Shown here: positions 55,314 to 64,000 of the stretch, piece by piece | How the letters are laid out: each line of letters starts with the position of its first letter | How positions within the stretch are numbered: position 1 is the stretch's first letter | Notes under the pieces: generated by a model | What the model was told of the DNA's origin: nothing | Databases searched by the model: none | Seen by the model: only the letters and a program-made list of their open reading frames with translations | Source of the DNA: Metellina segmentata | Taxonomy: Eukaryota; Arthropoda; Arachnida; Araneae; Tetragnathidae | Length of the DNA stretch: 64,000 nucleotides | Assembly: GCA_947359465.1 (NCBI GenBank) | Contig: OX375879.1 | Location: forward strand, 89,813,578-89,877,577 | Direction of reading: 5' to 3' | Program-made: the position numbers and the translations under genes

Positions 55314-55966
55314 CTAGCCACTGCTTTGTCCGTGCAAGTGATGTAAAGTATTAATCTGGTGTAAAATTTTCCGCAGATTTATAATCTGTTGAAGATGTAT
55401 TCAATTTAAAAATTATTTATTTTAAAGAAAATCATATTTTTAAATATCAATCTAAACTGAAATTTTCCGCAGATTTCAAATCCGTTGAAATTTTTCTCCG
55501 TATTTAACGGTCTGGGAGATAGAAAAAAGAACTGTGATTATAGTTAAGATTCATGGTCTCCCTGGAAAAACATTCCTCCGCGCAAAATCAAAGCGGAAAC
55601 GAAAAAAATAATTTTCTACGCGTGCAAAATGAAAGCGGAAACATAAAAAATAAATTTTGAATCTACCGCGATGAAAAAAACTCGGCATGATTCCAAAGCC
55701 TGAAGGCAAGGTCACGTGCCTAGAAAAGTCTAGTTTCCGTAGTTTCTTCTCTCGCCGGTAAGAAACGCGTTGAAGAACCCGTGGAGAATAAAACTATTAA
55801 ACTCATTTAAAAATAATCTAGATTGAATTTTAAAATTCCCCGCGACCCAAAAATTGCAAAAAATTCGGACTACATGTGTGCTAAATCTCATTGCTGTAAG
55901 TGCCCTAGATCGTCATGATTTTGCGGCCGCGAAACAGACAAACACTTCCTTTTATAATAGTAGAGA
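55314..55966 (-). mobile_element. Non-autonomous Helitron, 653 bp, both ends visible
   Basis: On the minus strand it starts tctctactattataaaagga then agtgtttgtctgttt. It ends with agcagtggctag, CTAG immediately before T. The full hairpin of the 62.1-kb copy (ctagccacgcagtggctag) is partly eroded. The interior carries two copies of the motif ttcaacggatttgaaatctg then cggaaaattt (55375-55400 and 55460-55490). No Rep/helicase gene. Confidence 0.85.
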
Positions 55967-55989
55967 AATCATGGTTAAGTAAAGGATAT

Positions 55990-56580
55990 AAACAACGAGA
56001 GTTGTGACACAGAAGAGAGAAATTCACTCGGCATGAATCAAACCTGCACCTGTTACAGAGCGCAGGCTACTGGCAAGGTGGGTGTTTGTTGTTTGTTGTT
56101 TCTAATGCCTACACTGGCAGACCAGAGGAGTGCCAGGCCCGTAGAAGACGGCAAGAGGCGAGGGGGTGCGCCTTCCATGTTATTGAGCCCCATTGGGAGG
56201 AAGTCCGACTTTGCTCGGCATACATGACACATCCGTTTTACAGGAAGGTCCCTTTCATACATCCATTCACTCACACATATCGTAATTTAGATTCCAATCA
56301 GAGGCCGATAGCCCCCTGATCAGGTACCCCCAGAGGTATTGATTTGGTATGGGAACATGGGGGACTTTGTGACCACGACCTATTTAACGTGCCCCAGTCA
56401 CCATTAGTGAACACGACGGTCTTTAGCCAGGTCGAAGCGCCGATCTCACAATCATCAGAATTGCAGGCTCCGCCGAGGACAGAACCCACAACTCTTCTGA
56501 TGCGAGCCCGACGCTCTACTGACTGAGCTACCGCGGCTCGGCAAGGTGGGTAAATAAATCCACTGAGGCTCGGTATCCAA
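55990..56580 (-). repeat. SINE type C split by a type D SINE
   Basis: 55998-56083 (gtgacacagaagagagaaat, tcactcggcatgaatcaaac, ctgcacctgttacagagcgc) and 56552-56580 (aaataaatccactgaggctc gg) are the two halves of one type C copy, separated by the D insertion with its duplication. Confidence 0.8.
56084..56539 (-). repeat. SINE type D, full copy with target duplication
   Basis: On the minus strand it starts gagccgcggtagctcagtca then gtagagcgtc and ends agaaacaacaaacaacaaac. Flanked by a perfect 12-bp duplication, ggcaaggtgggt, at 56072-56083 and 56540-56551. Near-identical to 39983-40440. Confidence 0.96.
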
Positions 56581-56655
56581 AGTTAAATTTTGATATAGAT
56601 TTTTAAAAAAATAAAAAATTTAAGTGTCGAAACTTGTTATGGTATTAGTGAGGGG

Positions 56656-56850
56656 TAGGTAGGTGAACTTGCGTTGCACTGGAGCCATTGGCGACGGTCC
56701 GGGATCAACGAAGAGGAAGACCCGAGGATAACACCGTTATTTGGTCAGATGACGAGGTCAACACCTGAGCTGGTACCCCACTCTCCAATTTTCCGTATCA
56801 TGCCAACATGAGGACATTTGAGTCCACGACAGATTAAACATGTGAAGGGT
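56656..56850 (-). repeat. SINE type A2 or A, 3' part
   Basis: + strand attggcgacggtccgggatc, cagatgacgaggtcaacacc, tgagctggtaccccactctc and gacagattaaacatg are the reversed type A body. Confidence 0.8.
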
Positions 56851-56904
56851 CGCAAACCCGCTTTTTTCCCCAACTACTGCGACCGGTGTTAGCATTGGAA
56901 AATT

Positions 56905-57446
56905 ATGGAGTCTGCAATTTGTTACGGAAGATTCAGCCTGTTGTGCAAACTTTCAGCTTATGAATTTATAGAAGACGTAATTCCCTATCAAATTATCTTT
57001 GAATATTGCTCTATGAACGATGCACGAATGAAGCGTACTTCAATATTTTTTCTTTCGAAGACGAGCAATTTTATCGTTCATTCAAAGAAGTTTACTATGA
57101 GTTTACACTTCTTATCCATTCTTAAGAAACTGACCAGCTTCTCTTTGAGAGTACGATATCGGTTGAGCTTGCATTCAAGATACGGTTTTGTGTTAGTTGA
57201 ACTCGCAAATGTGTTGGTTCAATGCGATTAAATAATCGTTACGTGTCGATAGTGCATACACACTCAGTATATATTTTATCTCTTAATCTTTATCCGTATT
57301 ATCTTTCATTGGGTAATTGCCCATATTTCGAACACATGTTAAACCACGTGGTTAGCACTTACGCCATTACTTGTCTCGCTTTAATTGGGACAAAAGGTCT
57401 TCAGATAAACCGTTGGATCAACCAGAATTTCTGTGAATTTCAATGA
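56905..57446 (+). other. Two overlapping open frames, unknown
   Basis: 56905-57231 (108 codons, starting MESAICYGRFSLLCKLSAYE) and 57222-57446 (74 codons, with YYLSLGNCPYFEHMLNHVVS) lie in different frames and overlap by ten bases. No family is recognised. They may be chance or a frameshifted relic. Confidence 0.2.
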
Positions 57447-57670
57447 AATAAAAAAAATCTTGATTTATTATCTTTTAATTAAAAATGCATCCTGCATCTC
57501 AAAGTCTCAAATATCACTCTCGTGCTTGGATTTTAGGTGATAACTCCGCGGTGAAACATATAAATTCAAAATCACCAGACAAACAGCAACTGGCTTCACT
57601 TGGAATAAGAAAATTAGACTACGGTATTTTTAAGAAACTTCATGGCTGATTTGAATTATACTTTCTTTAT

Positions 57671-57901
57671 ATGCATATGAAGAAAGTGTTTGGAAGAATC
57701 AACGCTGATGTACTGAGGAGGCTTGATGCGGATGAAGTGGTAATTTTTTTCGGTGGATCACTCCGCCTTTTCTTGTTAGTCGAAACTGTTCTCCATACAA
57801 ACCGGAGAGCTGTTTCGAGACGTTCTAGAACAACATCGTTCAACAATCAGCATTACCGGCAAACGGAATCGCCGAGCGTCAGCATTAGCTCTAATTTTTA
57901 G
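57671..57901 (+). other. Open frame of 76 codons, unknown
   Basis: Starts MHMKKVFGRINADVLRRLDA then DEVVIFFGGS, ends PSVSISSNF. Some CpG content, no family resemblance. Listed because the surroundings are otherwise empty. Confidence 0.15.
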
Positions 57902-57989
57902 TTAGTTAAAGAGTTTATCTTTTAACGTTTATAGCAACCCAACAACAAACCGTGGTAGAGATGTAACATCTGCTACGTGTTTGTCGCCT

Positions 57990-58265
57990 AGTAATTTTTC
58001 TCGCCAATTAAAGATGGCCCCATTTAGCATGGCGGTAAAGCAAAATCCACACGGCGAACCTTTGCACATTAGGAATTGAAAATGAGGAATTTTTTTTTTG
58101 TAGATGAGTCGCAGCGTATAATAACTTAAGGCCCTCGCCGTCCCTTACACCTTTACTGTTGCTTACTAAGTATATACATCGGCATTTGCATATATGGAAT
58201 TGAAAATAAAAAATGCAGAAATAAACAAAGGTATAGAAAAATTAAACCTACCCTCATCCTGGATA
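57990..58265 (+). repeat. Second copy of the repeat seen at 2940-3870
   Basis: ggcgaacctttgcacatta, gtagatgagtcgcagcgtat, ccttacacctttactgttgc and ttaaacctaccctcatcctg align in order with the first copy. Confidence 0.6.
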
Positions 58266-58888
58266 AAAAATAAGGGCTACTTATTTGATACGTGAATTAC
58301 GTGCTACGTACTTGATACGTACAGGCTAACGAATTTTATCCGGAAGCAAAAACATAGCAACTAAAAATGCCTGTAAATATTCTTTTCGCATCAACATTTA
58401 GACTGGACGATAACTGCGCCAACTTTTAAGCTTGCCAGTTTTTCGGTACCCAGCTAACGTAAAAGTACCCTTTTAATCAGCTGTGTAAAGGCCAATATCT
58501 TCTGATACTCAGACGACGAGTTTGCGTCCCTTTGAGTCCCAAAGTCAAAGAACCGTGTTTTAAATGGTGTCTGAGTGTTCGGTTTTGGAACCAAGCACAA
58601 TGGCCTAATGTTCTCGTCACAGATGAATATTCAAACTAGGATTGGATAGTAAGCGTGTTGGTCTGAAGAGGATAAGGAACACGCAACCAGCCTAATAACG
58701 TCGTTCAACGTCTTTAGTCGTGTCGTGGTAGTGTGACGACAGGCAGAATTTTCATCGGGAGGAGATGCTGAAATTTACTTGTTCACAAGTGGTTTTGGGA
58801 CGTGAGAAAAGTATCGGGATCAAGTTGTTGCAAACCAACTTAGTTGTTTATTTTGCGTTTTAAGATTTTTTTTTTGTATATGAGTGAA

Positions 58889-58892
58889 GGGG

Positions 58893-58942
<50 letters not shown>

Positions 58943-58953
58943 GGGGGGGGGGG
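58889..58953. repeat. G run, (TA)22, G run
   Basis: Seven G, then about 44 nt of alternating TA, then 13 G. The open frame across it is an artefact of the repeat. Confidence 0.95.
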
Positions 58954-60250
58954 CTCTGGAGAAGGAATCTTAGATGTTCCGCAAAGAATGTTATCTTGTG
59001 TAATTTTCATAATTAATGTGATTTAGAATTTCTGATAGTAACCCTAATCTAATATTAGTAGCAGCGACAATGACACAAATCCATACTTAACACCTGTTCA
59101 GAATGATAACTTGTATGGTTATGAAATGTGTTACATAATAACTCGTCTTTTAACGTTTAAAGAAAACATGTTATCCAAACAGAATTTGAGATTCATATTG
59201 CCTGGTTGAATGGTTAGAACCCTGTCACTCAAATTCTGGTCATTGTATGCATGTTCATAATGGTTCAGAATCCGCTTTAGGTCTCAGCCGTATGTTCAGA
59301 TCTAATTACCTCGCGTGTGTAACAGAAAATTACCACAAAGTAATATTGTCTTATTACTTTGTGTTTGGCGCAGTACAGGCGGTCCGGCTCATGCTCCTTA
59401 AAACACCCAAACCCACAAAGTGACAAAACAAATCATCGAAGACCCATTATTAGCCTGTATTATCTAGTAATTGTCCTGCTATGTTGGTTTCATGAAAACA
59501 AACTGAATATAATTTTTTACTATTGTGTCACCTCGGTAAAACAGATGTGGCAACCCTTTTAATATTCATGTAATAGTCAAGCGATTTGCCGTCCAACTCT
59601 TGCAAAGAAAGAATTATTTGTGTTTCAGCTATATTCTACGATAAAAGTTCTAAGATTTGCGGATTGTTGCATACCTATCATGCAAATGTGAAACGTGTCG
59701 TGAGCATAAAATACGGATTTCCATTGTTTTTTGGTTAACGTCTCACCGACTGATTAAACAAATTCGAAAAATCTGTTAAAACTCAGCTGTTTAATTCTGC
59801 TGAAGGACAATATAGAAGAATTCCGGGGTAATTCAGGTAAAATGGAGAATTTTTTAATCAAGGAAATATTTTCCAAATCAAAAAAATATTTGATTTTGAT
59901 AAAACCGTCAAAAGAAAAGCACATCCCGATTTTTCTCAACTCTGATCTTTAAGCCTATCCTATGTAGTTTCTGAATGTAAAATTAAGAATAGGATGATTA
60001 AGGGATGAGTAATTTACAGTTTTTCTTTTACTGGAATTTGCGAACTTTGGAAAAAAGGGGTGGGAAAAGCAAGGCTATTACTTTGTGGTGTGCTGGGCGT
60101 GCACTCGCACGTTGTCAGAATACGTATGAATCCAATTTAAAAATCTAGCAATCAATTTTTCGATGTCTTGGTTCTCGGGTGCACAGCTGGTGTGTAGACA
60201 ACCCCGAGGCACCTGAGTGATCCTTCCTACCTTTCATTTTTACTTTTTCT
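58954..60250. other. No recognisable feature
   Basis: Short frames only. attaccacaaagtaatattgt then cttattactttgtgtttggc at 59329-59368 is a small inverted repeat. Confidence 0.4.
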
Positions 60251-60254
60251 GTCT

Positions 60255-60335
60255 CCGTCCCTGTTGTCTGTCGTGTTTGACGCAGATTGGTCAAAAATGG
60301 CCCTTGCGCCATAAAACCCCGAAAACAATCATCCG
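60255..60335 (+). repeat. SINE type C, 3' part
   Basis: gtctccgtccctgttgtctg, then attggtcaaaaatggccctt and gcgccataaaaccccgaaaa; the tail matches the 47.7-kb copy. The head to about 60150 is eroded. Confidence 0.7.
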
Positions 60336-61160
60336 ATGTCAATTAGTTTTCATGCTTTATTTGTTCATAAAGTCTAAATCGCACAATTACAAAGAACACC
60401 CCTTACAAATGGGTTCGTCTTATGAATCTGTAATTTCAATTTGCATTGGAATTTTCGACAGGCACTCGTCAACGGCGATGTTTTATAAAAATAAAATGTT
60501 TTTGTCAAGAAGAGGCGTCTTAGTGATGTTTGCACATGGGCGAGATATTAGTCCGATAATTTCTCTCTAGAACCATTTCTAACAAGATGGCTGTTAGACG
60601 GGGGCCAACTTTACGTGAAGCGAACTAGAATTACAAATCATTAATTGTCGTCAAACACTCCCATTCCTCCCTCTCCTTGTACAGAATCGAGCTATCAAGA
60701 TATAATGCCGTGATCTCTAATCAATGATAATTCACAAAATAAAAGTAAAATGGAGCATCACATGGGGAAGATTTGATAGCCTATATCTGTCTTCATTGTG
60801 CGGCCGATGAACTAGAATAGAAAATGCGAAAAGGGACTTTGTGTTTCTTTTTAGCTGGCAATTGCAATTTTATGAATCGTAGACATTCTACTTTTTAATA
60901 GATAAAATAAGAATAACACAAGAGAGATTCTTAACATGTCATCGTGATAATAGCATGATTAAATATATTTTCAATTTTCATCGTATTGCATGTGGGTTTG
61001 TTCATCTTGGGGCGTTCTGAAGCGAGTCATGTTTCCACCCTTGAAATTTAATTTAAAAGTTTGATTATTTTTATACTCGCGCTCACCTGCGATGTCTAGT
61101 GAGAATTAATGTGTCCAATCTCAAGCGAAATCGAACTTGAAGCCAAATAAAAAATTGCTA
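60336..61160. other. No recognisable feature
   Basis: Nothing supported beyond short frames. Confidence 0.4.
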
Positions 61161-61162
61161 AC

Positions 61163-61516
61163 TTGACGAGCAACACTACTCTCATGAAGCTCGTTATTTT
61201 ACGTTTTCAGCTGAAACTATGTAAAGGTGCGTACACATTTGCGAGCCGAACCATTTGTGAACCGTTCGTTGAAATTATTTTCACCACGAGCTTTCAGCGA
61301 ACAATGGGAAAAGAAGGAACCAACCGCGAACCACCAGGCAGTCATTTGTCAGCCACCGGTGATGACGATGAAGCCTTTAGGCCCGCAAACATAAAGAAAA
61401 GCAACAAACTACTCACGACGCCGTCCAAATCTAAACCGAGAATGCCTTTGTGTTCGTCGAAAAACCGACAGGAAGTTCGTCAAGCGGCTGACGATCTACG
61501 GCACTTACAGCAATGA
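61163..61516 (+). other. Open frame of 117 codons, probably within mobile DNA
   Basis: Contains MGKEGTNREPPGSHLSATGD and a Lys/Ser-rich stretch. The start overlaps gtgcgtacacatttgcgagc, a word reminiscent of short inverted-repeat elements, and the end overlaps the Helitron-like element. A gene is unlikely. Confidence 0.2.
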
Positions 61517-62129
61517 GATTTGGCACGCAGGTTGTCCTAAATTTTTGCAATTTTGGGGTTGCGACGAAATTTTAAAATTCAATCTAGAAGATTTTAAAAT
61601 GAATTTAATAGTTTTATTCTCCACCTGCTTCTTCAAACGCGTTTCGTCCGAACGAAAGATGAAAATCCCTAAAATGAACTTTTTCTACCCACGTGACCTT
61701 TTATATTTTCCGCAAGAGATTGTGATGTCACTTGAACTTTCTGTTTAAAAAAAAAAAAAAAAAAAAAAAAGATTGCATATTCTGCCCTTTGCGTTAAAAA
61801 AAAAAAGAAACATATTACATTTCCTGTCCCCTTTTCGGCGAATGAGAGCAAGAAATAAAAGACATTTTGACTGGGATTGTTAAGTTTTTTCCGTAAAATC
61901 GGAATCGCTAAAGATATATTGAAAATTTCAACGGATTTGAAATCTGCGGAAAATTTTAGTTTAGATTGATACCTATAAATATGATTTTCTTTAAACAAAT
62001 AATTTTTTAATTGAATATATCTTCAACGGATCTGAAATCAGCGGAAAATTTTACACCCGATTAATACCTTACATCACAAACCAACACCACGGGCACGGGT
62101 GTATCTTATACTAGCCACGCAGTGGCTAG
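61500..62129 (+). mobile_element. Helitron-like element, 3' part complete
   Basis: From ggcacttacagcaatgagat the sequence follows the reverse complement of the 55314-55966 element, including the two ttcaacgga.. motifs (61927-61950, 62021-62045). It ends with the hairpin ctagccacgcagtggctag, CTAG before T. A 24-nt poly-A (61747-61770) is inserted. The tctctactattat start is not visible, so the 5' end is lost or diverged. Confidence 0.75.
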
Positions 62130-64000
62130 TCTAGCTCAGAATAATTTGCTGCTTTTTTTTCCAAAAAAAGGGATTGTTTCACTTTTGACGGGTTTTGGAA
62201 ATTAACTTTAAATAATCATTCGTGGGACTTGAAGTGACCTTCAAAGTTCTAAGTCAAGCTTTGTACGTTGCAATTTATATTTGGCTTTTTAATGTAATGA
62301 AACTGGTGAATACAGATTGTGTTCGAATTTTGTCTGTAATATTTTTTTTAAATCTTGGTTACATAGCTCTTGCATAAAACTTTTGGGAACCTTTTATCTT
62401 CAACATCAACGCAACCTTGAATTTCGTTTTATTTCGTGTTTCCAAGTTGGAAAACTCAACGGTCAGCAGCATCTGATAGCTTTTTATCGGAATGAATTTT
62501 GATCTTCGAATGTCTGATTCGACACACTTTCCAAAATTTTTTATCAAGATGTTCTTTTTTTTTATTATCTGTGTAATTGGTGTGTTTTATTATTTGTTTG
62601 GGTGATCATTTTTGTTTACTTTTCCTTTAACATTGCTTTTTATAAGCATTGTTTTAACATGTTAAGAGGATTGTCTCGCAATGAAATCCCTAACGAAACG
62701 TAAATGATATCAAAGGTTGGAACCTTGGCGGAGAAATTATCTGTATTTATCATATCAAAGTTTTAAGTTAACGAACCTTGTGCCATAAAACCCGATTCAA
62801 ACCACCAAAGTTTTAAATTCACAGCTGGAGAAAAACAAACTGACATAGTTTTGATAGATTACGTAAGTATCAGTACACGTTTCCCTCGCAATCCAGAACT
62901 AGAAAACGAATTTGTTTTCCAGAAGGAATTGCTGAATTGTACTGATAAAGAGATCAACAATTTTTATCACTGCGTTAAGTAAAATTGTTTTGGAGGATTC
63001 TATGCGATTCTATTGATTTTCGATTTTAGCAATAGCTGATTTCTGATGAAAATATTGGCTCTTGGCTAAAAAGGGTTCCACTTGATGCTCTTTATATAAA
63101 GGAATGCCGGAAAGGTAAAATATGCGCTACAAACTTGTATTGACGAGGATGACTCCCTTGTAATTCTAAGTAAATTCATAGAGTTTCTGACCTTTGGGCA
63201 AGCGCCATCTTGACATAATACGATTGGGTGCGGCGTATATTTGAGGATGTGTTTTTTTTCTTATCTCAATTAAAACTCTAATAAATAACTGAAGATAAGG
63301 TAGAAACAAAATATACTCGATTTACTTCTTGTAATTTATTTGTTAAAAGTATCTTTTTTTTTTTCGTATGCGAAGCTTACGTAGGGAAGCCCTTCTTGTG
63401 TTCGTATCAACCTCTCACCCTAAATGCATCCAAATTCTCATTAATCGGGAAATAATGCAAAACTTAGAAAATATCATTAATTGCTGTTTCAGTGGATCAA
63501 GATACCAATCATCACCAGGACAGAAGTAAGGTACAAAAGCTGAAAACTTGAGTATTAGTCAGGGTATGCCGATTTGAATCAAGTAATTTCTATTAAAAAT
63601 CCTGAAGAAAATGAAATTAAAATTCATTTTTATTTTAATAATATTGACCATACCGTTTTAAAACATTATCTGCCGTGTTTGCATTTCATTACTTGAGTTG
63701 TCTATTGAACTGATATTTGAGGGTCACAGAGACCGATGATGGGCATAGAAAAAACATGTACACACGTCGAAATAAAAAACGACTCACCCGATAGACATTG
63801 CACAATTTACATCGCAGAACAAAACGAAAGGTAGCAATCGATAGGGATGAATGTTTTCTACAAATAATCAATACTTAAAATTTGTGTAAGGGACCGTCTT
63901 CATATTAAATTGGGTGTTTGCTCTGATAATTTCAATACGAAACCCCATCTTTTATCACAAATTTGGATTCTACACACAATTTCAGGCTCATATGATCAAA
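62130..64000. other. Mostly featureless; one SINE type C tail
   Basis: At 62770-62815 aacgaaccttgtgccataaa then acccgattcaaacc is a type C 3' end. The rest has only short frames with no recognised product. Confidence 0.45.

Noticed and set aside
58844..59026. Open frame with an (IY)n run
   Set aside because: Product of a TA microsatellite.
61163..61516. Gene for a Lys/Ser-rich protein
   Set aside because: Its start lies in a short-repeat-like sequence and its end in a Helitron; no recognised domain.
1..64000. LTR retrotransposons, endogenous retroviruses, CRISPR arrays, bacterial-type operons
   Set aside because: No long terminal direct repeats, no aspartic protease or integrase motifs, no regularly spaced short repeats, and the only confirmed gene has introns.

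Overview
The window is eukaryotic nuclear DNA: AT-rich, one interrupted host gene with GT/AG introns, and dense transposable elements. An arthropod is very likely. I favour an araneoid (orb-weaving) spider, because the peptides read through the two commonest SINE types resemble hypothetical proteins I remember from spider genomes; this is memory and unverified.

The only host gene I can name is PEX14, the peroxisomal docking protein, on the + strand. Five coding exons (10900-10984, 12769-12986, 16203-16373, 18535-18617, 22909-23209) join in frame into 285 visible residues. They cover the PEX5-binding helical domain, the membrane segment, the coiled coil and an acidic tail. The first coding exon or exons were not found and probably lie to the left of the window. 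A donor 15 nt after the stop suggests a 3'-UTR intron, and an AATAAA lies at 24791. The introns carry a Tc1-like element, an inverted-repeat MITE, SINEs and a Helitron end.

Left of PEX14 (1-10.9 kb) are hAT-type elements with 8-bp target duplications. The largest (6450-9314) holds a smaller hAT and a 5'-truncated LINE. Another (2415-5171) holds a SINE and a second repeat family.

Right of PEX14 (26.8-64 kb) I see almost only mobile DNA. There is an internally deleted mariner, a decayed copy of an unclassified multi-copy protein family, LINE fragments and Helitron-like ends. A Tc1-like element is split by a 1-kb GC-rich insert. A mariner is split by a 910-bp element with long inverted repeats, and that mariner itself splits a SINE. 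There is also a hAT with CATCGATG repeats and a run of SINE insertions at 42-53 kb.

At least five SINE types are present, all tRNA-derived: A and A2 (related bodies, different heads), B (A-like head, other body), C (ends in a CCATAAAACCC motif) and D. A, A2 and D appear to share a central domain. CpG is conspicuously scarce from about 3 to 27 kb and common from about 28 kb to the end. That fits gene-body methylation over a PEX14 unit running off the left edge.

No rRNA, functional tRNA gene, CRISPR array or bacterial-type operon was seen. All coordinates of degenerate repeats are approximate unless a target duplication is given.
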